From an uncultured Mogibacterium sp. (GTDB lineage: Bacteria > Bacillota > Clostridia > Peptostreptococcales > Anaerovoracaceae): a stretch of 64,000 bases of DNA. The stretch's first letter is position 1, and every line of letters starts with the position of its first letter. The notes beneath the pieces were generated by a model. That model saw only the letters and a list, made by a program, of their open reading frames with translations, was not told where the DNA came from and did no database searches. The stretch lies in NCBI RefSeq assembly GCF_938041965.1, contig NZ_CALISE010000019.1:62001-126000 (forward strand), in the 5' to 3' direction. The translations under genes were made by a program, and so were the position numbers. Positions 27,100-36,862 of the stretch are shown in pieces.

Positions 27100-28887
27100 A
27101 TGAATAAAAAGAAATATGAAAATCAACTATACGATGTTAGCTATGTCGAAACGCTCAAAGAGCTAGTAGATAACTCTGTTCTGAAATTTTCGGATAGAGC
27201 TGCGTATATGTACAAGGATGACCACAAGGAAACGTTCAAAACGATGACTTATGCTGAGTTCAAAAATGAGCAGAATGCAATTGGTACAGCGCTTATTGAG
27301 AGAGGATTCAAGGGAAGCAAAGTAGCAGTAATTGGTGACAACTCGCATAGATGGGCACTATCATATTACTCTGTCGTTTGTGGTGTAGGAGTAATCGTAC
27401 CTATAGATAGAAACCTTGAAAAGGGTGAGATTACCAATTTACTGCAGCGTGCCGATGTTGAAGCGATATTCGCTTCGACGAAGCTTGCTGGCGTGATAGT
27501 ATCATTACTAGAAGACCTACCTCTAGTTAAAAAAGTTATCATCATGGCCGCACCTGGAGATGACATTGATGAATTTCTCGTAGATGAGAGATTCATGACT
27601 ATGGAGCAACTCGTTGCAGAAGGAAAGGAGCTTATCGCTCAAGGCAACCGCAAATATGTAGATGCTGAGATTCACGCAGAAGATCTATCGACAATCCTGT
27701 TTACATCAGGAACGACTGGATTAGCGAAAGGTGTAATGCTTTCGCATCGAAATCTCTCTCAGAATGTATTCAATATGTCAAAATACGTACAAATCCCAGA
27801 TGGAGGCAGAGTACTCGATGTGCTTCCGATGCACCATGTGTACGAGATGACATGCACTGTCATGACGAGTTTTTATCAGGGGGCAACTGTCGTGATTTGT
27901 GAAGGGCTGAAATATATACAGCAGAATTTTGTAGAGGCTGAATGCAACATTATGCTCGGAGTTCCGCTGATTTTCGAAAATATATATAGAAAGATTTGGA
28001 CAAAAGCGGAGAAAAGTGGAAATGCCGATAAGCTGAGGCGAGCAATTAACATGTCTATGAAACTTGATCTTAGGAATAAAAAAATGGTTACCAAAAGGCT
28101 CTTCAAAGCAGTTCACGACATATTTGGCGAAAGCTTATATATCCTCATAGCTGGAGGCGCAGCTATTGATCCAAATGTAATTTCTGAATTTGAAGCTATG
28201 GGAATCCCTATGATGCAAGGATACGGTATGACCGAAAACTCGCCTATCATTGCGGTAAATCAAGACAGATACGGAAAGGCTGACTCAGTGGGTAAGCCGA
28301 TGCCTGGTACAGAGGTACGAATAGTAGATGACGATGAAAGCGGTATTGGGGAAGTAATCTGCAAGGGACCATCTGTGATGATGGGATATTACAAGGATGC
28401 TGAGAATACAGCCAAAACCATAAAGGATGGGTGGTTATATACTGGTGACTATGGATATCTGGACGAAGATGGATTCCTTTATATAACGGGACGCAAGAAA
28501 AACGTAATCGTAACTAAGGGTGGTAAAAATATTTTCCCAGAAGAGGTAGAGTATTACCTGTTACTCAGTGACTTTATAAGCGAAGTAATAGTCTACGGAA
28601 AGCACGAAGAGGTTAAGGGTGACCTGATTTGTACAGCAATCATGTATCCTGACTACACGGCTCTTGAAAATGCAGGCTGTGCGACCGATGAAGAGAAGTA
28701 TCGAAAGATTAAGGAAGCCGTTGATGAAGCGAATTCTAAGATGCCTCCTTTCAAGCGTGTAAAGAGAATCGAAATTCGCGAAGACGACTTTATCAAGACG
28801 ACGACACTTAAGATTAAGAGATTCGAGGAAGAAAACTATGATTACAAATTCGATGACAGAGACTTCGAGAAGGGACGTAGATTCTAA
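27100..28887 (+). CDS. AMP-dependent acyl-CoA synthetase (long-chain type) 1
   Basis: A 595-residue ANL-superfamily ligase that would activate a carboxylic (probably fatty) acid to acyl-AMP and then acyl-CoA. I prefer ATG 27100; the frame extends to a GTG at 27055 without a ribosome binding site. A TATAAT at 27039-27044 may be its promoter. Motifs: TILFTSGTTGLAKGVML, GYGMTENSPI, GWLYTGDYGYLDEDG and the C-terminal catalytic lysine region IKTTTLKIKRF. It overlaps the next, paralogous gene by 50 bases. Confidence 0.88.
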   Translation: MNKKKYENQLYDVSYVETLKELVDNSVLKFSDRAAYMYKDDHKETFKTMTYAEFKNEQNAIGTALIERGFKGSKVAVIGDNSHRWALSYYSVVCGVGVIVPIDRNLEKGEITNLLQRADVEAIFASTKLAGVIVSLLEDLPLVKKVIIMAAPGDDIDEFLVDERFMTMEQLVAEGKELIAQGNRKYVDAEIHAEDLSTILFTSGTTGLAKGVMLSHRNLSQNVFNMSKYVQIPDGGRVLDVLPMHHVYEMTCTVMTSFYQGATVVICEGLKYIQQNFVEAECNIMLGVPLIFENIYRKIWTKAEKSGNADKLRRAINMSMKLDLRNKKMVTKRLFKAVHDIFGESLYILIAGGAAIDPNVISEFEAMGIPMMQGYGMTENSPIIAVNQDRYGKADSVGKPMPGTEVRIVDDDESGIGEVICKGPSVMMGYYKDAENTAKTIKDGWLYTGDYGYLDEDGFLYITGRKKNVIVTKGGKNIFPEEVEYYLLLSDFISEVIVYGKHEEVKGDLICTAIMYPDYTALENAGCATDEEKYRKIKEAVDEANSKMPPFKRVKRIEIREDDFIKTTTLKIKRFEEENYDYKFDDRDFEKGRRF

Positions 28888-30727
28888 AGTGGAAGATAAT
28901 AGCGATATTAGAGAAGAATACCGTCAGATTAAGGCGAGAGAAATGGAAGATATGCAGGCTATTATGGATGCGATTAAAGAATCTAAAGATCCTGCGATTA
29001 AATATACATGGCGACGCCCGGTTACAGATATTAAGAATATACTGGAGACTAGTGCGGAGCTTTATGGAGATAAACCGTTATTCCTGCAGAAGTTCAACAA
29101 GGATGAACCCTTCCAAGAGATTTCTTATAGCAAGGTGCTAGCAGATGTAAATGCTCTCGGAACTGCACTTATCGAGCTTGGACTAAAGGGGAAACACATC
29201 GGTGTAATTGGCAAGAACTGCTATGAGTGGGCAGAAAGCTATCTAGCAGTAGTTGGTGGAACAGGTGTAGTCGTACCACTCGATAAGGAGCTCAACGAGG
29301 AAGAATTATCTCAGCTGACTACGAGTGGAGAGCTCTCAGCGGTTATCACCATGGATAAGCATTACGATATTTTTAAGCGAATAAAGGAAAGAGATGATAA
29401 CGCCCTTGAGTTCGTGATAAATGCGGGAATGCATAGCCACGAGAATGCTGACAAGGGATTACTATCATGGCACAAGCTGATGGAACATGGATATGAACTC
29501 GTAAAAGCCGGTGATAAAAGCTTTATAGATGCAGAAATCATAAACACCGACATGGCGATTATACTATTCACATCTGGAACTACCGGAACCTCTAAGGGTG
29601 TAATGCTTAATAACAAGAATATCTGTTCAAATGTCATGGTAGCACAGACGTACTTAAATATTGAGGTAGGAGATATATTCTTCTCCGTGCTTCCGATACA
29701 TCACACCTACGAGTGCACATGCACTTTCATCGAGTCGATGTACTGCGGAGCTACGATAGCATTTTGCCAGGGACTCAAATACATTGTTAAGGATTTACAG
29801 GAGGTAAAACCGCACCTGATGCTGGCGGTGCCCCTGATATACGAAAACTTCTACAGTAAGATTTCGAGACAGATTAAGAAGAGCGGCAAAGAGAAACAGC
29901 TTAAAGCTCTGATGAAGATAAATAGATTTACCAAGCAAATTGGAATATATGTGAGCAAACCTGCGACAAAAAAGATTACCGAGCTTTTTGGTGGCCGCAT
30001 GAAGATGCTAATCGTCGGTGGTGCGGCGATTGATGGAGATATTATGGATTTCTATAGAGATCTTGGCATTAACGCCGTTCAGGGATATGGACTGACGGAG
30101 ACGTCTCCAATGGTTTCTCTGAACCCAGAGGATCCAAAGCTCATCGATAATGCATCTGCAGGTCACCTACTTCCGTTTGTGGAGTGCATGATTGCAGATA
30201 AGGATTATGATGGAGTTGGAGAGATTTGCTTCCGCGGACCTAATATCATGATGGGATACTATAAGAATCAAGAGGGCACAGACGAGGTGATTAAGGACGG
30301 ATGGTTCCACACCGGTGATCTTGGATATCTGAATGACAAGAATTACGTCTATATTACAGGACGCAAGAAGAATGTCATCATCACGGCTAATGGCAAGAAC
30401 GTTTTCCCAGAAGAACTCGAGTTTTACCTGATGAAGAACGAGTGTATTGAAGAATGCATGGTATGGGGTGATGAGGATAATGATGATCAGCTGAAACGTG
30501 GTATATATGCGACTATCAAGCCTAATAGGGAGCTGCTATTTGAGGAGCTCGGAGGAGATGTGACTGATGAACAGGTGAGGGAGTATATAGAGCGCATTGT
30601 AGACAAGCAGAATGAAGCAATGCCTCTCTTCAAGAGAATTAACCACGTGATCATCCGAGATAGAGACTTCAACAAGACGACGGGACTGAAGATAAGAAGG
30701 TTCGTTGAAGACAATAAGTGGTCATAG
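28838..30727 (+). CDS. AMP-dependent acyl-CoA synthetase (long-chain type) 2
   Basis: A 629-residue paralogue of the preceding ligase with an added charged N-terminal region of about 45 residues. ATG 28838 lies inside the upstream gene but has GAGGAAG seven bases before it. Motifs: AIILFTSGTTGTSKGVML, GYGLTETSPM, GWFHTGDLGYL and FNKTTGLKIRRF. The two may form a heteromer or act on different acids. They share an operon with the racemase-like gene downstream. Confidence 0.87.
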   Translation: MITNSMTETSRRDVDSKVEDNSDIREEYRQIKAREMEDMQAIMDAIKESKDPAIKYTWRRPVTDIKNILETSAELYGDKPLFLQKFNKDEPFQEISYSKVLADVNALGTALIELGLKGKHIGVIGKNCYEWAESYLAVVGGTGVVVPLDKELNEEELSQLTTSGELSAVITMDKHYDIFKRIKERDDNALEFVINAGMHSHENADKGLLSWHKLMEHGYELVKAGDKSFIDAEIINTDMAIILFTSGTTGTSKGVMLNNKNICSNVMVAQTYLNIEVGDIFFSVLPIHHTYECTCTFIESMYCGATIAFCQGLKYIVKDLQEVKPHLMLAVPLIYENFYSKISRQIKKSGKEKQLKALMKINRFTKQIGIYVSKPATKKITELFGGRMKMLIVGGAAIDGDIMDFYRDLGINAVQGYGLTETSPMVSLNPEDPKLIDNASAGHLLPFVECMIADKDYDGVGEICFRGPNIMMGYYKNQEGTDEVIKDGWFHTGDLGYLNDKNYVYITGRKKNVIITANGKNVFPEELEFYLMKNECIEECMVWGDEDNDDQLKRGIYATIKPNRELLFEELGGDVTDEQVREYIERIVDKQNEAMPLFKRINHVIIRDRDFNKTTGLKIRRFVEDNKWS

Positions 30728-30744
30728 AAAGAGAGATGATTGAT

Positions 30745-31842
30745 ATGACAGAATATAAATATCCGGCGCTCCTTCATGATAGGACTAAGCTGGTCAATAA
30801 CGTAAAGAAACTATCGGATAAGTGCGGTGAGCAGGGAATCCAAATAGCGGGCATAATTAAGGCTACAAATGGGTCAATTGCGGCTGCCGAAGACTTCGTG
30901 GCTGGTGGAGCAAAGCTGATAGGATCATCTAGGCTTGAACAACTTAAACGAGCTAAAGAGGCTGGTATAAGAGTGCCACTTCTTCTAATCAGAATCCCAA
31001 TGCTATCAGAAATTGACGAGATGGTGGATATTGCAGACATCAGTCTAAATAGCGAGCTCGTTGTATTAGAGGAGATAAATAAGATAGCACTTGATAAGAG
31101 AGTTACTCATAAGGTAATTCTGATGGCTGATCTTGGTGACCTTAGAGAAGGATTCTTTGATCTCGATGAACTAGTTGAGACTGCTGTCAAGGTGGAGAAC
31201 GAGATGCATGGGCTTGTACTTGCTGGCATAGGGACTAACCTTGGATGCTACGGCTCTGTAATACCTACAGAGGACAAGATGGTAGCCCTCGCCAAACTAG
31301 CGGAGAGAGTTGAAGCTGAGATTGGTAGAGAACTAGAATATGTATCTGGTGGAGCCACAACGAGCTTGCTCGGAGTGTACCATGGGTACATGCCAGATAA
31401 AATTAATATGCTGAGGCTTGGAGCCGGTCCTTTAATTGGTCCACTAGAAGATGTCAGATTATGTTATAATCTTGAGGCTATGGATGAATTAGAGTGCCCC
31501 TTCGTGCTCAAAGCAGAGGTTATAGAGCTTAAGGTAAAAGCTAGCTATCCGCAGGGTGAGCTCGGAGTAGATGCTGCGGGCAAGAAGCGAGAGTATGTTG
31601 ATAGAGGCATGCGCATGAGGGCGCTTCTAGCAATTGGAAGAGCTGACTATGGCGATATAGATGATTTGGTTCCTGAGATGGAAGGAACAACAGTTATTGG
31701 AGCATCAGGTGACCACACCATCGTCGATGTCGAGGATGTAAAGGAAACTGTTAAAATTGGAGATATCATGACGTTTAGACTGAAGTATTCCGCGCTGCTT
31801 AACTTAGCAGAAAGCGAAAATGTAAAGAAATACGAGATTTAA
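30745..31842 (+). CDS. Alanine/ornithine racemase-family PLP enzyme
   Basis: A 365-residue protein with the alanine-racemase N-terminal PLP barrel. The Schiff-base lysine is expected in AGIIKATNG near the N terminus, and SGGATTSLLGVYHG and LRLGAGPLIGP are the conserved phosphate-binding and C-terminal segments. ATG 30745 has GAGAG upstream; longer starts at 30718 and 30736 are less well supported. In Stickland fermenters one member (Orr) makes D-ornithine. Given the proline reductase genes in this window, ornithine is an attractive but unproven substrate. Confidence 0.8.
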   Translation: MTEYKYPALLHDRTKLVNNVKKLSDKCGEQGIQIAGIIKATNGSIAAAEDFVAGGAKLIGSSRLEQLKRAKEAGIRVPLLLIRIPMLSEIDEMVDIADISLNSELVVLEEINKIALDKRVTHKVILMADLGDLREGFFDLDELVETAVKVENEMHGLVLAGIGTNLGCYGSVIPTEDKMVALAKLAERVEAEIGRELEYVSGGATTSLLGVYHGYMPDKINMLRLGAGPLIGPLEDVRLCYNLEAMDELECPFVLKAEVIELKVKASYPQGELGVDAAGKKREYVDRGMRMRALLAIGRADYGDIDDLVPEMEGTTVIGASGDHTIVDVEDVKETVKIGDIMTFRLKYSALLNLAESENVKKYEI

Positions 31843-31872
31843 TAACAGAAGGTTGAAAGGAGTAAGAGACCA

Positions 31873-32352
31873 ATGGCAACACATGATAATGAAATGACAA
31901 GAGAGGGATATGAAGCCCTACAGAAAGAGCTTGACCACCTAGTTACGGTAACTAGAAAGGAAAATGCCGAGAGACTTAAGGAAGCCATATCATATGGAGA
32001 TATCTCTGAGAACTCAGAGTATGATGCAGCAAAGGATGCACAGGCAGAGACAGAAGAGAGAATCACCACTATTGAAGCGATGCTTCGTACAGCTAAGATT
32101 GCAGACGAGGATGAGACACCTGATGAGGGTGTAATTGCTACTGGCCGAACAGTTACACTTCATGATCTAATTTACGATGAAGAGGTTACTTACAAGATTG
32201 TAGGAAATACAGAGGCAGATCCATTTAACGGTAAGCTTTCAAATGCATCTGCAGTAGGACAGCATCTACTCGGGGCAAGGGCTGGGGATGTACTAGAGTT
32301 TCCGGTAATAGATGGAACTGCAAAGTACAAGGTTCTAGACGTTAGAAAGTAA
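31873..32352 (+). CDS. greA: Transcription elongation factor GreA
   Basis: A 159-residue GreA. The N-terminal coiled coil enters the RNA polymerase secondary channel to stimulate cleavage of backtracked RNA; the tip acidic residues are in ISENSEYDAAKDAQ. The C-terminal FKBP-like domain includes TVTLHDL and GKLSNASAVGQHLLGARAG. It lies just upstream of lysS, a common Firmicutes arrangement. Confidence 0.95.
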   Translation: MATHDNEMTREGYEALQKELDHLVTVTRKENAERLKEAISYGDISENSEYDAAKDAQAETEERITTIEAMLRTAKIADEDETPDEGVIATGRTVTLHDLIYDEEVTYKIVGNTEADPFNGKLSNASAVGQHLLGARAGDVLEFPVIDGTAKYKVLDVRK

Positions 32353-32440
32353 AAATCCGTTCAAGAGGTGCATCGAAGCTGTTAAATGCGGTGCACGACA
32401 GTATATTTATATAGTTCGTGAGAAAGGGTTATGAATCACA

Positions 32441-34387
32441 ATGAGTAATGACAACGTAAAGACTCCTGAGCAAGAATATCCGGAGCTTACAGCAGAAGAA
32501 ATAAGTGAACAGCGACAGATCAGAAGAGAGAAGCTGCAAGAACTTCGTGAGATGGGCAGAGATCCATTTGTGCAGGAGACATACAATGTAACTGCTCACA
32601 GTAAGGATATCAAGGACAACTATGATGCTCTTGAAGATCAAGAGGTAGCGATTGCCGGTCGTATCATGAGCAAGAGAATCATGGGAAAAGCGGCATTCTT
32701 TGATGTTCAAGATAAGCAAGGCAGAATCCAGTGTTATGTTAAGCGCGATGATATTGGAACTGAAGAGTATAAAGTTTTCAAGACATATGATATAGGTGAT
32801 CTTGTTGGTCTTAAGGGAATCGTATTTAAGACCAAGACTGATGAGATATCAATTCATGTACATGAGCTTACACTTCAGGCAAAGTCCCTGCAGGTGCTTC
32901 CTGATAAATGGAGTGGACTAGTTGATACAGACCTAAGATACAGACAGCGATATGTCGATTTAATTGTAAATTCAGATGTTAGGGATACATTCTTAAAGCG
33001 TGCAAAGGTAGTTAGCACTATCCGTAGAGTACTCGAGGATGACTATGGCTTCCTTGAGGTTGAAACTCCAGTTCTACAGACAATCGCTGGCGGTGCTAAT
33101 GCTAGACCGTTTAACACACACCACAACGCGCTGGATTTTGATCTTCACCTCAGAATTTCTCTCGAGCTTCCACTAAAGAGACTGATTGTCGGTGGACTTG
33201 ATAGAGTGTATGAACTAGGCAAAGTTTTCCGCAACGAGGGTATGGATAAAAATCACAGCCCTGAATTCACTTCTATGGAGTGCTACATGGCTTACGGAAA
33301 TCAGGAGAGCATGATGGACCTCATGGAGCAGATTGTATATAAGTGCGCTATGGAAGTAAATGGTTCACCTATTATCTCCTATGAAGGCAAAACATTTGAC
33401 GTTACGCCTCCATGGAATAAGATTGATATGACAGAATCCGTAATTAAGGTTACGGGAATTCCGTTCGATAAGATCGATGATGATGCGGAAGCTCGTGAGC
33501 GCGCAATCGCATATGGAATGGATGCTGAGGAAGTTAACAATTGGACTCGTGGAAAGATTATCGCAGAGATGTTTGATGAGTACTGCGAAGATATCCCAGG
33601 ACTGCTTGATGGGCCAGTGTTCCTAACCGGACACCCAGTAGAGGTATCTCCACTTGCAAAGAAGGATCCAAAGGATCCTCGCATTACTCGCAGGTTCGAA
33701 GCTTACATCAACGGATGGGAGCTATCAAATGCTTTCTCAGAGCTCAACGATCCAATCGATCAGTACGAGAGGTTCGCTGAGCAGCAACGTGAACTTGATC
33801 TAGGGCTTGACGATGAAGCTCATCCTATGGATATGGATTTCGTAAATGCGCTAGAGGTTGGAATGCCTCCAACTGGTGGACTTGGAATCGGTGTTGATAG
33901 ACTTGTAATGCTGCTAACAGATTCATCGACTATCAGAGACGTACAGCTATTCCCTGTTATGAAGCCGCTTGGAAAGGGCAGCAGCACCGAAGAAAAGGCT
34001 GAGAGAAAGCTCGACCTGTCAAAGGTTAAAGTTGAACCATTGTTTGAAGAATTTGTAGACTTCGATACATTTAGCAAGTCTGATTTCAGAGTAGTTAAGG
34101 TTCTGGCTTGTGAGGAAGTGCCTAAGAGCAAGAAGCTTCTTAAGTTCACTCTTAATGACGGTTCAGGCCAGACTAGAACAATACTGTCCGGTATCAAGGG
34201 AACTTACTCTGCGGAGGAGTTAGTTGGAAAGACTCTCGTTGCAATTACAAATCTTCCGCCACGCAAGATGATGGGACTTGAATCATGCGGAATGCTGCTG
34301 TCAGCAATCTGTGATTATGATGGGGATGAAATCCTAAATCTATTAATGATAGATGATTCGATTCCGGCAGGTGCGAAGCTATACTAA
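32441..34387 (+). CDS. lysS: Lysyl-tRNA synthetase with C-terminal tRNA-binding domain
   Basis: A 648-residue class II lysyl-tRNA synthetase, about 150 residues longer than usual. An OB-fold anticodon domain (about 60-165) is followed by the catalytic core, with motif 2 in FRNEGMDKNHSPEFTSMECY and motif 3 in GLGIGVDRLVMLL. After about residue 540 comes an extra OB domain, SDFRVVKVLACEEVPKSKKL through ILSGIKG and LPPRKMMGLES. This matches the tRNA-binding domain found at the C terminus of methionyl-tRNA synthetases and in Trbp111. The fusion should raise tRNA affinity. A terminator follows. Confidence 0.95.
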   Translation: MSNDNVKTPEQEYPELTAEEISEQRQIRREKLQELREMGRDPFVQETYNVTAHSKDIKDNYDALEDQEVAIAGRIMSKRIMGKAAFFDVQDKQGRIQCYVKRDDIGTEEYKVFKTYDIGDLVGLKGIVFKTKTDEISIHVHELTLQAKSLQVLPDKWSGLVDTDLRYRQRYVDLIVNSDVRDTFLKRAKVVSTIRRVLEDDYGFLEVETPVLQTIAGGANARPFNTHHNALDFDLHLRISLELPLKRLIVGGLDRVYELGKVFRNEGMDKNHSPEFTSMECYMAYGNQESMMDLMEQIVYKCAMEVNGSPIISYEGKTFDVTPPWNKIDMTESVIKVTGIPFDKIDDDAEARERAIAYGMDAEEVNNWTRGKIIAEMFDEYCEDIPGLLDGPVFLTGHPVEVSPLAKKDPKDPRITRRFEAYINGWELSNAFSELNDPIDQYERFAEQQRELDLGLDDEAHPMDMDFVNALEVGMPPTGGLGIGVDRLVMLLTDSSTIRDVQLFPVMKPLGKGSSTEEKAERKLDLSKVKVEPLFEEFVDFDTFSKSDFRVVKVLACEEVPKSKKLLKFTLNDGSGQTRTILSGIKGTYSAEELVGKTLVAITNLPPRKMMGLESCGMLLSAICDYDGDEILNLLMIDDSIPAGAKLY

Positions 34388-34408
34388 TATAACAAAATCA
34401 TGATTATT

Positions 34409-34438
34409 ACAGGGCTCAGGAAAAGGGCCCTGTTTTTT
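34409..34438 (+). terminator. Terminator of lysS
   Basis: ACAGGGC (34409-34415) pairs with GCCCTGT (34427-34433), followed by a six-T run (34433-34438), 22 bases after the lysS stop. Confidence 0.88.
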
Positions 34439-34568
34439 GTGCTTGCATGCAGGTAATCAATATATGAGATATAAAATAAACCTATATCTCGCTATGGGTA
34501 ATAAGTATTTCCATAAAATTTTACTTGATGGTAATCTATGTTTAGCAATCAAGAGGGGGTACGTATAT

Positions 34569-35687
34569 ATGAGCAATGAATTAAAGACACCATTTAGATA
34601 TGACTATGTAGGAAGTTTTCTTAGACCACAGGCACTTAAGGATGCAAAGACGCAGTTAAGAAAGAATGAGATCAGCAAGGAAGATTACGACAAGATTGTT
34701 GATGAAGAGGTTGCAAAGCTTGTAGCTAAGCAGAAGGAACTCGGTTACCACGTAATTACTGATGGAGAGTTCAGAAGAGCTTTCTGGCATCTCGACTTCA
34801 TGTGGGGGTTTGAGGGCGTTGAACATGAGAATACAGGTGGCGGTATTCAGTTCCACGGCGAGCTCGCGTTGCTAGATGATACATACCTAGTAGGTAAGCT
34901 TAAAGCTAAGCCCCATCCATTTGTCGAGTATTTTAAATTCTTAAAGCAGTTTGAAGATGAGAACACTGTTGCCAAGTATACGATTCCTGCACCTGCGCAG
35001 ACATTCCAGCAGTTCATCATTCCAGATAATCTCGAGAGCACTAGAAAATTCTATGAGACAAACGAAGAACTGATTCATGATATCGCAAAGGCTTATCGTG
35101 AGGTAATTAAACAGTTCTACGATGCTGGTTGTCGTAACTTGCAGTTCGATGACTGCACATGGGGCGCAGTTGTAGGAGATGCTGCAAAGCTGAGATATAA
35201 GGCGTTAGGTATAGATTTAGATACAGTTAAGTCACAGCTGCTTGAGGTGAACAACCTCGCACTTGAAGGAAAGCCTGAAGATCTAGTTATCACTTCACAC
35301 ATCTGCAGAGGAAATTACAATTCGACATACTTCTCAAGTGGAGCATACGATTCAGTTGCAGATTACATGTTCGCAAGAGAGAATGTAGATGCGCTGCTAC
35401 TCGAGTATGATGATGAACGTTCGGGCAGCTTTGAGGCACTTGCAAAGGTTTCTCCTGACAAGAAGGTAGTTCTCGGCCTTATCACTACGAAGTCGCCTAA
35501 GTTAGAAGATAAAGAAGCAGTTATTGCAAGAATTAAGGAAGCAAGTAAATACGTACCTCTTGAGAGACTGTGTCTCAGTCCTCAGTGCGGATTTGCATCT
35601 TGTGAGATAGGGAACAAGCTAACTGAAGAAGAGCAGTGGGCTAAATTGAGATTAGTTAAAGAGATTGCAGAGGAAGTTTGGGGATAG
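34569..35687 (+). CDS. Cobalamin-independent methionine synthase-like protein (YxjG/YxjH type)
   Basis: A 372-residue protein related to the C-terminal catalytic half of MetE. The frame runs further upstream, but ATG 34569 has GAGGGGG and the expected beginning LKTPFRYDYVGSFLRPQ. Zinc and substrate ligands are visible: His and Cys in SHICRGNY, and the cysteine in SPQCGFAS near the C terminus. The LQFDDCTWG segment is also characteristic. Short MetE-like proteins transfer methyl groups to homocysteine from donors that differ between members. A decayed paralogue follows directly. Confidence 0.87.
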   Translation: MSNELKTPFRYDYVGSFLRPQALKDAKTQLRKNEISKEDYDKIVDEEVAKLVAKQKELGYHVITDGEFRRAFWHLDFMWGFEGVEHENTGGGIQFHGELALLDDTYLVGKLKAKPHPFVEYFKFLKQFEDENTVAKYTIPAPAQTFQQFIIPDNLESTRKFYETNEELIHDIAKAYREVIKQFYDAGCRNLQFDDCTWGAVVGDAAKLRYKALGIDLDTVKSQLLEVNNLALEGKPEDLVITSHICRGNYNSTYFSSGAYDSVADYMFARENVDALLLEYDDERSGSFEALAKVSPDKKVVLGLITTKSPKLEDKEAVIARIKEASKYVPLERLCLSPQCGFASCEIGNKLTEEEQWAKLRLVKEIAEEVWG

Positions 35688-35716
35688 GCTCTGCGAAGAA
35701 AGACTAGAGGTAAGAG

Positions 35717-36669
35717 ATGAGCAATTTAAAAACACCATTTAGATATGATTTTGTAGGAAGTTTTTTAAGACCAGAGAGACTTAAGGAAGCGAGAAGAGCT
35801 TTTGATAACGGTAATATCGGCTATGATGAGCTGAGGATGCAATTGTAGATGATACATACCTGGTTGGCAAATTAAGGCTATCAGGAGAGCATCCATTCGT
35901 AGACCACTTTAGATTCGTAAAGCAGTTTGAGGATGAGAACACAGTTGCGAAGCAGACAATACCTTCACCAGCACAGTTCCTCGCACAGTTCCTATTCCCG
36001 TTCAATCTGGAGTCAACTTTTGCTCAGTATGAGAGCGAAGAAGCATTTATCGATGATGTAGTAGAAGTGTATAATGAGTTCGTCAGACAGCTATATGATG
36101 CAGGCTGTAGAAACCTTCAGCTAGATGACTGCACATGGGGGATGTTCACAAACAAGTCCGGCTCCATTCTGTTCGGAACAACTAAGGAAGGTACAGTTGA
36201 AGTTCAGAAGAAGTACAAGGACGTTAACAATAGAGTAATCGATGCAGCACCAGATGACCTAGTGGTTACTACACACGTGTGCCGTGGAAACTACCACTCA
36301 ACATATATCAGTAACGGCCCATACGATGCAGTTGCAGATGTTCTGCTCGGAGAAGAGAATGTCTCTGCGTTCTTCTTAGAATTTGATGACGAGAGATCTG
36401 GGGGATTTGAGCCACTTGCAAAGGTACCTGAGGATAAGAAGGTAGTTCTCGGATTAGTTACTACCAAGAGACCGGAGCTCGAAGATAAGGCAGTTCTTCA
36501 TGCGAGAATCAAAGAGGCAAGTAAGTATGTTCCTCTTGAGAGGCTTTATCTCAGCCCTCAGTGCGGATTTGCTTCATGCGAGATTGGTAACAAGCTTACT
36601 GAAGAAGAACAGTGGGCTAAGCTAAGACTTGTAAAGGAAGTAGCAGAAGAAGTTTGGGGAAAGAACTAA
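35717..36669 (+). pseudogene. Decayed paralogue of the MetE-like gene
   Basis: A second copy of the preceding gene, broken near its start. From ATG 35717 (ribosome binding site GAGGTAAGAG) it reads LKTPFRYDFVGSFLRPERLK and on to ELRMQL, then stops at 35846. From 35839 the homologous sequence resumes in another frame (VDDTYLVGKLR) and continues to 36669 with HVCRGNY and SPQCGFAS intact. By comparison with the intact neighbour, about 55-60 codons and the reading frame were lost. An ATG at 36067 could start only a fragment of 200 residues. Confidence 0.88.
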
Positions 36670-36719
36670 AACTCTGTTAGATAGACTAAAAGCATGTGAT
36701 CGATAATAATTCATTAGAG

Positions 36720-36742
36720 GGCAGCCCGAGGGCTGCCTTTTT
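36720..36742 (+). terminator. Terminator after the MetE-like pair
   Basis: GGCAGCC / GGCTGCC stem with a CGAG loop and a five-T run. It ends the MetE-like transcription unit. Confidence 0.9.
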
Positions 36743-36756
36743 CTTTAAATAAAGCA

Positions 36757-36784
36757 TTGAAAAAATGGCTACAATGTATATAAT
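36757..36784 (+). promoter_or_regulatory. Promoter of msrAB
   Basis: TTGAAA (36757-36762), 16-base spacer, TATAAT (36779-36784), lying 78 bases before the msrAB start and directly after a terminator. Confidence 0.65.
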
Positions 36785-36862
36785 TAAATTGTACACAAGT
36801 TATATGGGCGAATTCGAATTTAGTAAATAACCTATGCGTTTTCGCCAATAAGGAGAATAACA

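Noticed and set aside
36067..36669. Independent 200-residue methionine-synthase-like gene
   Set aside because: It is the 3' part of a broken paralogue; the ATG is internal, lacks a ribosome binding site, and homologous sequence extends upstream in the same frame to 35839.
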